Translations under genes and position numbers: made by a program | Part shown: positions 1-5,297 of the stretch, piece after piece | Layout: each line of letters starts with the position of its first letter | How positions within the stretch are numbered: the first letter of the stretch is position 1 | The notes under the pieces: generated by a model | Seen by the model: the letters and a program-made list of their open reading frames with translations, nothing else | What the model was told of the DNA's origin: nothing | The model's database searches: none | From: Methanoculleus sp. | Lineage (GTDB): Archaea; Halobacteriota; Methanomicrobia; Methanomicrobiales; Methanoculleaceae | Length of the DNA: 5,330 nucleotides | Assembly: GCA_023230425.1 (NCBI GenBank) | Contig: JALNXI010000152.1 | Coordinates: 1 to 5,330 of the forward strand | Direction of reading: 5' to 3'

Positions 1-90
1 CATCTCCCCTCAGAACGTCTTCGTTCAGTGTCCCTGCAACTTCCGGTCCCCGGGATTCCGGGTTCCGGCCAGCGGGGTGATGTCTGCGCT

Positions 91-120
91 GGTCCACGCC
101 ACCGCCCGGCGGCGGGGACC
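91..120. repeat. GC-rich bulged hairpin
   Basis: GGTCC at 91-95 pairs with GGACC at 116-120, and CCGCC at 102-106 pairs with GGCGG at 111-115 around a CGGC loop. The right arm is continuous and the left arm carries a six-base bulge (96-101). Ten G:C-dominated pairs make this the strongest simple foldback in the left edge. It could be the end of a transcript or a chance product of high GC content; no T-run follows directly. Confidence 0.35.
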
Positions 121-195
121 AGAGCCCCGGGGCCATACGAGCGCATGGAGCCGAATTTCCATCCAGTCTACGTGCAGGCGTTCCCGGGATGGCCA

Positions 196-212
196 ATTCC
201 GATTATCGGTAT
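196..212. promoter_or_regulatory. Operator-like dyad beside a TATA element
   Basis: CCGAT-T-ATCGG at 199-209 is a perfect five-base inverted repeat around one base. It extends to 196-212 with a single mismatched pair. It lies 13 bp from the TATA-like element at 226-233. If that promoter fires leftward, the dyad covers the expected transcription start (about 200-205), a usual place for an archaeal repressor operator. No regulator is identified. Confidence 0.3.
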
Positions 213-225
213 CAAAAGGCGCGAG

Positions 226-233
226 TATTTATA
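226..233. promoter_or_regulatory. TATA-like element, orientation unclear
   Basis: TATTTATA on the plus strand reads TATAAATA on the minus strand. The minus-strand reading has an A-rich stretch ending in AAAAACG just upstream, which resembles a BRE, and would serve a leftward gene beyond the window. The plus-strand reading has only a GC-rich upstream flank, so leftward use seems more likely. Confidence 0.35.
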
Positions 234-235
234 CG

Positions 236-250
236 TTTTTATTTTAATTT
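236..250 (+). terminator. T-rich tract, possible terminator
   Basis: Five Ts, an A, four Ts, two As and three Ts follow the GC-rich left edge. Archaeal transcription often ends in such U-rich tracts without a strong hairpin. It could end a rightward transcript entering from the left, but the same bases also act as the A-rich upstream flank of a possible leftward promoter at 226-233. Confidence 0.25.
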
Positions 251-331
251 CAACTATCATATAATATGCTTTTGCATTACTCTATCTTGCGTCATGCACA
301 GCTTTCTTCTGATAGGCCAGCCCCAATTAGC

Positions 332-339
332 TTATATAA
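332..339 (+). promoter_or_regulatory. Upstream TATA-like element
   Basis: TTATATAA is a perfect palindrome flanked by TTAG (327-330) and CTAA (340-343). It could be a second, distal promoter for the beta-helix gene, starting near 360. The nearer element at 373-387 has the better BRE-like flank and is preferred. Confidence 0.3.
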
Positions 340-372
340 CTAAATGATTATTCTAACGAATTTTATTTTTTC

Positions 373-387
373 AAAAAAATATTTATA
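373..387 (+). promoter_or_regulatory. Promoter of the beta-helix gene
   Basis: A run of seven As (373-379) forms a BRE-like flank directly before the TATA box TATTTATA (380-387). The expected start, about 25 bases downstream, falls near 408-412, giving a leader of about 24 bases before the ATG at 434. Strength, spacing and position all fit the main promoter of this gene. The A-run also pairs with the T-run at 366-371, making a local AT palindrome. Confidence 0.65.
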
Positions 388-420
388 GTGCAATCGAAAG
401 ACGGTAATTTACCTCACAGA

Positions 421-428
421 GAGGCTGA
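421..428 (+). promoter_or_regulatory. Ribosome binding site of the beta-helix gene
   Basis: GAGGCTGA resembles the archaeal Shine-Dalgarno consensus (GGAGGTGA) with one change and lies five bases before the ATG at 434. Another ATG at 429 is in a different frame and too close to the site, so 434 is chosen as the start. Confidence 0.6.
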
Positions 429-433
429 ATGGC

Positions 434-1891
434 ATGACAGAAAGGCGAAATATACTAAGACTGGCTGCAGTACTTCTGGTGTGCTGCCTTATCCCGGCAT
501 TCTCGCCGGTAAGTGCAGCCGAGTCTGCAACTCCGGCCACGCTCACCGTGGCTGCAAACGATAGCACCGAACTGTCGAAGAACCAGGCAGACTATGTCTG
601 TGACGGCGTCGAAGACCAGGCTGAGATCCAGGCAGCGCTTGCCGCACTCCCGGACGGCGGTACGGTCGCCCTCTCGGAGGGTACGTTCAACTGTGCCGGT
701 ATCATCGCTCCGGCAGCGGGCACGACGCTCTCCGGCCAGGGTCCGGATGCGACGTTCCTGAAATTCACCCACGATGGACGCATCAACGTCGACCGTGAAT
801 ACGTCACACTGGACGGGTTCCACGTCGAGGGGAGCGGCTACAGCAGCGGTGTCAAGTGGCTCGGTGTGATGACCGTCCGGGCAAGCCACGCGAAGCTCCA
901 CAACATCACGGGAACCGCGGATACGAGCATTCAGGCGGTCTACCTCCTGGTCCACGATCCGACTGTGTATGCATCCACACTCCAGGACGTCGAGTTCATC
1001 AACTGCAAGGCCGTGGATACCGGGACGTACGGGTTCCTCCACAACGCCTGGGGCTCGTCGAACAAGGTGATCAAGGACGTTCGCTACGAGAACTGCGCTG
1101 CGATCAACTGCGGCAAGTACGGGGCGTTCAACCCCTGGATCACCGGGTTTGACTTTGCGGAGTTGAACGACATGGATGGCCTCCGCGTGAAGGACTGCCT
1201 CGCCGAAGGTAACCTGGAGTCCGGGTTCCACTTCGAGTTCGACCCCAAAGTGACGAACGCGGTCCTTGAGAACTGCGTGAGCCGGAACAACGGGCAGAAA
1301 CCCTACCCGACGCGGCCCTACCAGCAGAGCGACATGTCGACGCACTACTTCGGGTGCGGCTACTACGCTCCGAACGCTGACGTGACGTTCACGAACTGCA
1401 CGGCGGAGGGGAACTCCCTGTATGGGTTCTACGCGACGAACGGCGGCAAACTCTACAACTGCGTCGAGAAGGAGACCGGTGCCGGGAAGACCGACTACAC
1501 CCACAGGAAGCCTGCCGGCTACTACAGTATCCCGAGCCGCTCGGCCAACCCTGCCCTGGTGCTCGAGAACTGCACGAGCATCGACTCACATGGCTACGGC
1601 CTCCAGGTCGATCTTGCCAAAAACATCCAGATAAAGAACTTCGAGCTCGTGAACCCGGCCGGGATCGACGGCAAGGGTGCAAGCCTCGGCGGCACGAACG
1701 GTCAGTTCGGCGACGCTTTGGTGGACATCCACGCCTCCGGCGATCGGGTTGACACGCTGGTCTGGGCGAAGAACAACCAGAACGTCAAATACTCGGGCGA
1801 GATCACCTCTGACTCCGCGAAGGCGTTCCTGGTTGAAGGCGGCCAGAATGTCCAGACCGCGGGCATGAAGGTTGCGTCTGCCGGCGAGTAA
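434..1891 (+). CDS. Secreted right-handed parallel beta-helix protein
   Basis: The 485-residue product starts with a signal peptide: charged MTERRN, a hydrophobic core at about 9-23, and a likely cut after VSA at residue 28. The ERRNIL stretch is twin-arginine-like, so export could be Tat or Sec. Residues 52-105 match the start of pectate-lyase-like or phage-tail-type beta-helices: CDGVEDQAEIQAAL, then GGTVALSEGTF and a TTLSGQG turn. Helical coils follow, each marked by an Asn/Asp-Cys pair (191, 221, 255, 281, 322, 343, 380), often followed by YGF- or SGF-type turns, as in the NosD/Beta_helix families. There is no C-terminal anchor or sorting signal, so the protein is probably released or held non-covalently at the surface. 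Such folds bind or cleave polysaccharides or act as adhesins; no catalytic residues can be assigned. It has its own promoter and converges on the capA-glycosyltransferase unit. The family call is firm, the function open. Confidence 0.95.
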   Translation: MTERRNILRLAAVLLVCCLIPAFSPVSAAESATPATLTVAANDSTELSKNQADYVCDGVEDQAEIQAALAALPDGGTVALSEGTFNCAGIIAPAAGTTLSGQGPDATFLKFTHDGRINVDREYVTLDGFHVEGSGYSSGVKWLGVMTVRASHAKLHNITGTADTSIQAVYLLVHDPTVYASTLQDVEFINCKAVDTGTYGFLHNAWGSSNKVIKDVRYENCAAINCGKYGAFNPWITGFDFAELNDMDGLRVKDCLAEGNLESGFHFEFDPKVTNAVLENCVSRNNGQKPYPTRPYQQSDMSTHYFGCGYYAPNADVTFTNCTAEGNSLYGFYATNGGKLYNCVEKETGAGKTDYTHRKPAGYYSIPSRSANPALVLENCTSIDSHGYGLQVDLAKNIQIKNFELVNPAGIDGKGASLGGTNGQFGDALVDIHASGDRVDTLVWAKNNQNVKYSGEITSDSAKAFLVEGGQNVQTAGMKVASAGE

Positions 1892-1925
1892 AACAGCCGA
1901 TACTACCCGGGTCCGGCCCCAATCA

Positions 1926-1937
1926 TTTTTGGTTTTT
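1926..1937 (+). terminator. T-run terminator after the beta-helix gene
   Basis: Two runs of five Ts (1926-1930 and 1933-1937) split by GG lie 35-46 bases after the stop codon. U-runs of this sort are the usual archaeal intrinsic termination signal. No strong hairpin precedes them. No matching T-run is visible on the minus strand between 2051 and 1892, so the end of the opposing glycosyltransferase transcript is not defined. Confidence 0.55.
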
Positions 1938-2051
1938 GTAGGAGTTCTGAATCGGGGATTTGCCGTCACCTCCGGCCTATATCAGCACCCGAAGACTGAT
2001 CGGCGGCCCCATCTTGAAATTGGTATTTGAGACCGTTTGGATCCCTTTCCC

Positions 2052-3275
2052 TCAGACCCTCGCCGGCGAGCGCTCACCTGCCCCGCGGCCTGTGGCGCCC
2101 CGGCCGCCGTTCACTACATCTGCGTAAAGAGTTTCGATGTCATGGACGATTGCCTGCCAGTTGTACCTGGTCCGGACGAGTTCCTTCGCCTGCTCGCTGA
2201 ACCTGGCCCGTAAGGCGTCGTCGGCGAGCAGGTGCTCTATGGCGCCGGCAAGTGCCTCCGGCGTGTACCCGGTATTGAACCCAACGGTGTTGTCGACCCA
2301 TCCAAGCAGGTCGCCATGCCCCGTCGTCACGATGGGCGTTCCACAGAGGCATGCTTCGAGGAACGTGACGGGAAAGCCGGTGAAACTCGGCGTTACGAAG
2401 ACATCGGCATCGGTGTACGCAGCCATCTTGTCTTCCTTGCTCACGAACCCCGTGAAGACCACCCGGTCATCGAGGCCGAGCGACCGGATCCGCTGCCTGA
2501 ACTCATCGTTGTAACCCATGTCGCCGCCTACCAGCATGAGGACGGCGTCGTCAAACTCCCGTGCGACCTCTGCAAACGAGCGGATCAGGAGGTCAATCCC
2601 CTTCGTCGGGTCGAGCCGCCCAAGGTAGAGCACGACCTTCGTGGCGCCATCAATGCCCCACGCTGCACGGAACCTGCCGCGGGTCGGAAGATCGGGGTAC
2701 TCGGCGAGGTCGATGCCATTCGGGACGATCGCGATCTTCTCCTCCGCAACGCCGAGCGTGCGGTAGCGCTCTGCCTCCGTCTCGTTGAGCGCGATCACCC
2801 CGGCGGCGCCGAGGATCACCTTCTTTGCCCAGAGGAGGTCGAACAACCGCTTCATCCGCGTAGAACCCGTATCCTGCGGGAGCGCCCCGTGCGCCTGGAG
2901 CACGTAGGGTACACCATACTTCCTCGCGTAGTGCGAGGCGATGACGGTGAGCAGGGTGCGGTGATCGTGGATATGAATTACATCGAACTGCGCAATCTCC
3001 CTTCTCGCGACCGCCGGCATGCGGTAGGGCATCACCGGCGGGGTCACGCCCCGGATATACTTTCGTAAATTCTCAAAATAATAGACGTTCATTCCATCGA
3101 CGCAGGTTGCGCGGTTCGTCGGCAGGTCGCTCGGGTAGATGCTCCTGTTCGTCGTATAGACCGTGACGTCGTGCCCGTTCTCGTGAAGGTTATGGGAGAT
3201 GTCGTATGCGACCCGTGCTACCCCTCCCGACTCCCAGAGGGGTTTGAAGAACGGGGTAACCTGTAGTATCTTCAT
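2052..3275 (-). CDS. GT4-family glycosyltransferase
   Basis: The product, 407 residues from MKILQVTPFF, is a GT-B fold retaining glycosyltransferase that moves a sugar from a nucleotide-sugar donor to a growing glycan at the inner face of the membrane. The N-terminal acceptor domain shows the GGVARVAYD loop (17-25), HIHDH (101-105) and QAHG (127-130). The C-terminal donor domain starts after VPNGID (184-189) and has YLGRLDPTKG (217-226), FTGFVS (274-279) and the signature PSFTGFPVTFLEA (296-308). The first Glu of the EX7E motif is Thr299; Glu307 is kept. An ATG 93 bases further upstream is in frame, but that extension lies inside capA and has no family similarity. The chosen ATG follows a GGGGGGA site by five bases and overlaps the capA stop as ATGA, implying translational coupling. 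The last 19 residues form a Gly/Arg/Ala-rich tail beyond the usual domain end. Sugar and acceptor are unknown; pairing with CapA suggests exopolysaccharide or surface glycan. Confidence 0.95.
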   Translation of the reverse strand: MKILQVTPFFKPLWESGGVARVAYDISHNLHENGHDVTVYTTNRSIYPSDLPTNRATCVDGMNVYYFENLRKYIRGVTPPVMPYRMPAVARREIAQFDVIHIHDHRTLLTVIASHYARKYGVPYVLQAHGALPQDTGSTRMKRLFDLLWAKKVILGAAGVIALNETEAERYRTLGVAEEKIAIVPNGIDLAEYPDLPTRGRFRAAWGIDGATKVVLYLGRLDPTKGIDLLIRSFAEVAREFDDAVLMLVGGDMGYNDEFRQRIRSLGLDDRVVFTGFVSKEDKMAAYTDADVFVTPSFTGFPVTFLEACLCGTPIVTTGHGDLLGWVDNTVGFNTGYTPEALAGAIEHLLADDALRARFSEQAKELVRTRYNWQAIVHDIETLYADVVNGGRGATGRGAGERSPARV

Positions 3276-4354
3276 GCATGTCCCCCCATATTCCGTTGTT
3301 TCAGCCGTTTCCTGATCACACCCGCATAGCAGTTGAGGCAGAACGGCGTCACCAGCCAGACCCCGCATTCAACCAGGGGCGCGATCCCGTGCTGCCGGAT
3401 GCGGTAGCGGTAACTCTCCAGGTTGTACGCCAGGTACTCCTCACCGATCTCCTCAAACCACCACTTCCGGGTGACCTCACCGTTCTGGACCCGCACTGAG
3501 CACTCCACGATCCAGCGTTCTATCATCTCCCGGGTCCGCCCCTCCGCCACCTCGGGCTGGAAATCGTCGTTGATGACACAGGGGATGGCCGTGTAGTCGC
3601 GGATGCCGTGCTGGTCAAAGTCTACCGAGAGGATCATGGTGCTGTTGATCTTCTCCTTGAAGAGTTCGGTATCGAACTGGAAGTTCCCGAGGGAGTAGGC
3701 GATCAGGCCATCCTTATACCGTTCCAGCCCCTGGATGGTATGCGAGTGGTGCCCGAGGATCAGGGTTACCCCGTTGTCGATGAGGTCGTGGGCGAGCCCG
3801 ACCTGGCCCGGGGAGGGGTAGTAGACGTTCTCGACCCCCCAGTGCAGTGAGACGACGATATGGTCACAGCGATCCTTGAGTGCCCTGATATCATCGATGA
3901 TGGCCTTCTTCTTCAGTCTGGATACGGTTACCCCCGGCGGCGACCGGAACATCCCGCTCGTGTAACCGAGGAACCCCAGCCGGATCCCGTTTTTCTCGAC
4001 GACCAACCCTGCCGGAGGTTCATCGCCCCGCGCCCCGCCGATGTAGGCGATACCACGGGCTTCAAGCACACTGAGGGTCTTTTCGAACCCCTCCCGCCCC
4101 ATATCGAGCGTATGGTTGTTCGCCACGCTCAGGATATCGAATCCGGCTTCTTTGAGGAACTTACCCGCTTCCGGGGGAGTTGTATTGACCCAGCGTTTCC
4201 GGCTCGGATCGCCGCTCTCGGAGAGAACCGTCTCCAGGTTCCCGAAGAGCAGGTCTTTCTGCCGGAGCTTGTGTTGCACCTGGTCAAACGGTTTTTTGTC
4301 GTTCCTGGTCCAGAGCAGCACGTCTCCGACAGCCCGTAACCGAACCGATGTCAT
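3272..4354 (-). CDS. CapA/PgsA-family metallophosphatase-fold protein
   Basis: The 360-residue product carries the full set of CapA-family (PF09587-type) motifs in order: AVGDV (8-12), GNLE (38-41), SVANNH (76-81) followed by DMG, HWG (171-173), GHHSH (201-205) and SLGNF (221-225). These residues build the metal site of a calcineurin-like phosphoesterase fold. In Bacillus, CapA/PgsA proteins take part in poly-gamma-glutamate synthesis or export, and many homologues sit in polysaccharide loci. No CapB/CapC ligase or partner gene is visible here, and the neighbour is a glycosyltransferase, so a glycan role seems likelier than polyglutamate. There is no N-terminal signal or membrane anchor, unlike bacterial CapA. 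Residues 325-346 are hydrophobic with Cys330 and a CLNC pair (339-342), and may touch the membrane. The start follows GGGGGTGAGGT directly, and the stop overlaps the next gene as ATGA. Family is certain; substrate is not. Confidence 0.95.
   Translation of the reverse strand: MTSVRLRAVGDVLLWTRNDKKPFDQVQHKLRQKDLLFGNLETVLSESGDPSRKRWVNTTPPEAGKFLKEAGFDILSVANNHTLDMGREGFEKTLSVLEARGIAYIGGARGDEPPAGLVVEKNGIRLGFLGYTSGMFRSPPGVTVSRLKKKAIIDDIRALKDRCDHIVVSLHWGVENVYYPSPGQVGLAHDLIDNGVTLILGHHSHTIQGLERYKDGLIAYSLGNFQFDTELFKEKINSTMILSVDFDQHGIRDYTAIPCVINDDFQPEVAEGRTREMIERWIVECSVRVQNGEVTRKWWFEEIGEEYLAYNLESYRYRIRQHGIAPLVECGVWLVTPFCLNCYAGVIRKRLKQRNMGGHA
3281..3287 (-). promoter_or_regulatory. Ribosome binding site of the glycosyltransferase
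   Basis: GGGGGGA on the minus strand lies five bases before the ATG at 3275, inside the 3' end of the capA frame. It decides the start at MKILQV over the upstream in-frame ATG at 3368. An ATG at 3280-3278 is out of frame. Confidence 0.55.
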
Positions 4355-4422
4355 ACCTCACCCCCGGCAGTCTCTTTTCTGGCTACGGAGGGTCCGGGCC
4401 TGTAGTCGGCCTTGATCGTCAT
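4351..4422 (-). CDS. Possible 23-residue ORF coupled to capA
   Basis: An ATG at 4422, with GGGGG seven bases upstream, opens a 23-codon frame (MTIKADYRPGP to the end GGEV) whose TGA overlaps the capA start as ATGA. The same arrangement links capA to the glycosyltransferase, which argues for a real translated unit. The peptide is hydrophilic, with no membrane segment, and I do not recognise it. The frame is open further upstream, back to a TGA at 4627-4629 (91 codons), without any ATG, GTG or TTG before 4422. That upstream part includes IYRCTACLEL with a CxxC pair. So this may be a leader peptide, a tiny gene, or the tail of a decayed gene. Another minus frame is also stop-free here, so chance remains possible. 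Confidence 0.3.
   Translation of the reverse strand: MTIKADYRPGPSVARKETAGGEV
4355..4365 (-). promoter_or_regulatory. Ribosome binding site of the capA-like gene
   Basis: GGGGGTGAGGT on the minus strand contains GGTGA, the core complement of the archaeal 16S tail, four bases before the ATG at 4354. It supports MTSVRL as the start and lies within the last codons of the small ORF 4422-4351. Confidence 0.6.
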
Positions 4423-4507
4423 CTGCAGGCCCCCGTTCTCTGCAGTCCTGGTGGTGGGTCTCGGTTGCTCTCTGCGAGAAAGACCCTGATGTACGGATAC
4501 CCTGGAA

Positions 4508-4552
4508 TACTGCCTTCCCTCCCTTGAAGCGTTGAGTTCCAGACAGGCAGTA
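4508..4552 (-). repeat. Inverted repeat across the likely capA transcript start
   Basis: TACTGCCT at 4508-4515 is matched by AGGCAGTA at 4545-4552. A second pair, CTGGAA (4502-4507) and TTCCAG (4537-4542), interleaves with it, so the two stems cannot both nest. This lies just downstream of the TATA element at 4558-4565 and spans the expected start near 4535. It could be an operator for a dimeric regulator or alternative folds at the 5' end of the leader. Confidence 0.4.
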
Positions 4553-4557
4553 CAGCG

Positions 4558-4571
4558 ATATATATCTTTGC
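4558..4571 (-). promoter_or_regulatory. Candidate promoter of the capA-glycosyltransferase unit
   Basis: On the minus strand GCAAAG (4571-4566) is followed by ATATATAT (4565-4558), a BRE plus TATA arrangement. Transcription would start near 4535, leaving a leader of about 180 bases before capA, or about 110 before the small ORF at 4422. No better TATA element lies between here and capA. The TATA itself is symmetrical, but the plus-strand upstream flank (ACAGCG) is a poorer BRE. Confidence 0.45.
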
Positions 4572-5001
4572 CCCGATTATGGTTCCGGGCGAGCCGCTCC
4601 AGGCGCGTACGGTGGTCCTTGCGGCTTCAGGGCTCCGTGCGGAGCGCGGAGCGGTTCCGGCAACTGTACCGCCCGGGGTGCCGAACCATTAACTGCTTTT
4701 ACGCCGACTACATGATCAACGGACCTGCGGCAGATGATGAGAGTTACCCCCACTGATCCATGATGAAGCAGGGGTCTGATGCCGCTCTGTATCCGCCTCA
4801 CGGACCTGTAGATATCATATACCGGAAAGGTGGCGCCTGCGTCCGGGAGTCTTCTCCGCTTTGAATTCCTCCTTCCGCGGGGCACGATCACAAGGTCGTT
4901 CAGGCTACTATAACCGCTGTTTTTCGTAGGGCTGCCGGCTGAGCAGCAAGACCCGTTGGGGTAATGGCATACCGATGATCGTTAACTTGTGGGGGTGAAC
5001 G

Positions 5002-5025
5002 GGGTGGGGGTATTTCCACCCAAAA
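5002..5025. repeat. Palindromic G/C-run motif, copy 1
   Basis: GGGTGG (5002-5007) and CCACCC (5016-5021) form a six-base inverted repeat around GGGTATTT, followed by AAAA. On the minus strand it reads TTTTGGGTGGAAATACCCCC, closely like copy 2 about 112 bases to the right. Such structures may be protein-binding sites or members of a dispersed intergenic repeat family. Confidence 0.4.
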
Positions 5026-5116
5026 GCGCGATATAACTGGCTATGGCTGAACTCCCTGATCCGTGCCGGCCCCAAGCCGCCATGCTTCGTGCGTTCTGCC
5101 CCTTATCCCGCCAGTA

Positions 5117-5138
5117 TGGGGTGTTTTCATCCCCCAAA
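5117..5138. repeat. Palindromic G/C-run motif, copy 2
   Basis: GGGGTG (5118-5123) can pair with CA plus CCCC (5128-5134) around TTTT with one bulged T, and is followed by CCAAA. On the minus strand the core TGAAAACACCCC matches TGGAAATACCCC of copy 1 at 10 of 12 bases. It lies about 65 bases upstream of the plus-strand promoter at 5184-5200, where an activator or repressor could act. Confidence 0.4.
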
Positions 5139-5183
5139 TCAAATTCAGAAGGCGGAGCGTGCATACCGCCTTGTATGGCTGCC

Positions 5184-5200
5184 GTGGGAAAATACTTATA
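5184..5200 (+). promoter_or_regulatory. Archaeal promoter for a gene at the right edge
   Basis: GTGGGAAAA followed by TACTTATA is a good BRE/TATA arrangement for a methanogen. Transcription should begin near 5220-5224, about 20 bases before the ATG at 5241. It is the best promoter in the right-hand 700 bases and shows that a rightward gene starts close to the window end. Confidence 0.6.
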
Positions 5201-5240
5201 CGCTGAGCAGTATGGCACTGTGTCCGGACGGTGTGATCAA

Positions 5241-5297
5241 ATGAACACCTCCTTTGATACGCATCATGGGTCTACTGTCCAGATGTTTACCATCTGA
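5241..5297 (+). CDS. 18-residue ORF behind a promoter, leader-like
   Basis: An ATG preceded by GTGATC (5233-5238), which matches part of the archaeal Shine-Dalgarno sequence, opens an 18-codon frame (MNTSFDTHHGSTVQMFTI) ending in TGA. Its distance from the promoter at 5184-5200 is right for a first gene. A second ribosome-site-like AGGAGAGGT follows at 5302-5310, but no start codon lies at a usable distance inside the window. It may be a leader peptide, or the start of a longer gene interrupted by a frameshift: the frame one base back is open from 5258 to the edge (DVYHLIAGEVRQRITS) but has no start codon. Not recognised as any family. Confidence 0.35.
   Translation: MNTSFDTHHGSTVQMFTI

Larger units (their letters stand above)
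1..235. other. Left edge, no gene assigned
   Basis: This GC-rich stretch runs to about 190 and then turns AT-rich. Two plus-strand frames are open from base 1 (stops at 262-264 and 245-247), and one minus-strand frame is open from an ATG at 136 to the left edge. None gives a product I recognise: the plus-strand translations are rich in Pro, Gly and Arg, as expected of chance frames in GC-rich DNA. The minus frame ends in a more protein-like stretch (EVAGTLNEDVLRGD) but lacks a ribosome binding site. The 3' end or 5' end of a neighbouring gene could be present, but the window is too short on this side to decide. Confidence 0.4.
4572..5183. other. About 600 bases without a convincing gene
   Basis: Open frames here (plus strand 4532-4756, minus strand 4577-4891 and 4982-5218) are Arg/Pro/Ser-rich, lack ribosome binding sites and resemble no family I know. 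Weak TATA-like words occur at 4909-4914 (CTATAA) and 5030-5036 (GATATAA). A short foldback, GCTCC-GTGC-GGAGC, sits at 4632-4645. No tRNA, CRISPR unit or transposon end is visible. The only notable structure is the pair of palindromic motifs at 5002-5025 and 5117-5138. The stretch may be regulatory DNA, hold an unrecognised RNA, or be the remains of decayed genes. Confidence 0.45.

Noticed and set aside
455..1504. 349-codon open frame on the minus strand
   Set aside because: It lies wholly antisense to the well-supported beta-helix gene; its translation is rich in Arg and Val with no domain, a usual shadow in GC-rich coding DNA.
1586..1969. 127-codon minus-strand frame starting at a GTG inside a perfect GGAGGTGA
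   Set aside because: The GGAGGTGA at 1966-1973 includes the GTG itself, leaving no spacer, and the frame runs antisense into the beta-helix gene with no similarity.
2232..3068. 278-codon open frame on the plus strand
   Set aside because: Antisense to the glycosyltransferase, with Arg/Glu/His-rich sequence and no recognisable motif or ribosome site.
3276..3368. Upstream in-frame ATG adding 31 residues to the glycosyltransferase
   Set aside because: The extension lies inside capA, has no ribosome site and precedes the typical MKILQV start of the family; the ATGA overlap and GGGGGGA site support 3275.
3860..4339. 159-codon open frame on the plus strand
   Set aside because: Antisense to the capA-like gene, whose motifs are complete; the product has no family resemblance.
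4423..4445. Two CTGCAG words 17 bases apart
   Set aside because: CTGCAG is a six-base palindrome that occurs often by chance at this GC content; no longer pairing extends from it.
4532..4756. 74-codon plus-strand frame
   Set aside because: Arg/Ser-rich translation, no ribosome site, and it begins inside the candidate capA leader.
4577..4891. 104-codon minus-strand frame
   Set aside because: Arg/Pro-rich ends, no ribosome site, no motif; two other frames in the region are also open, so lack of stops is not informative.
4982..5218. 78-codon minus-strand frame covering both palindromic motifs
   Set aside because: No ribosome site or promoter; the similar peptide words (GDENTPY and GGNTPTP) simply mirror the DNA repeat, which explains the pattern better than a protein.
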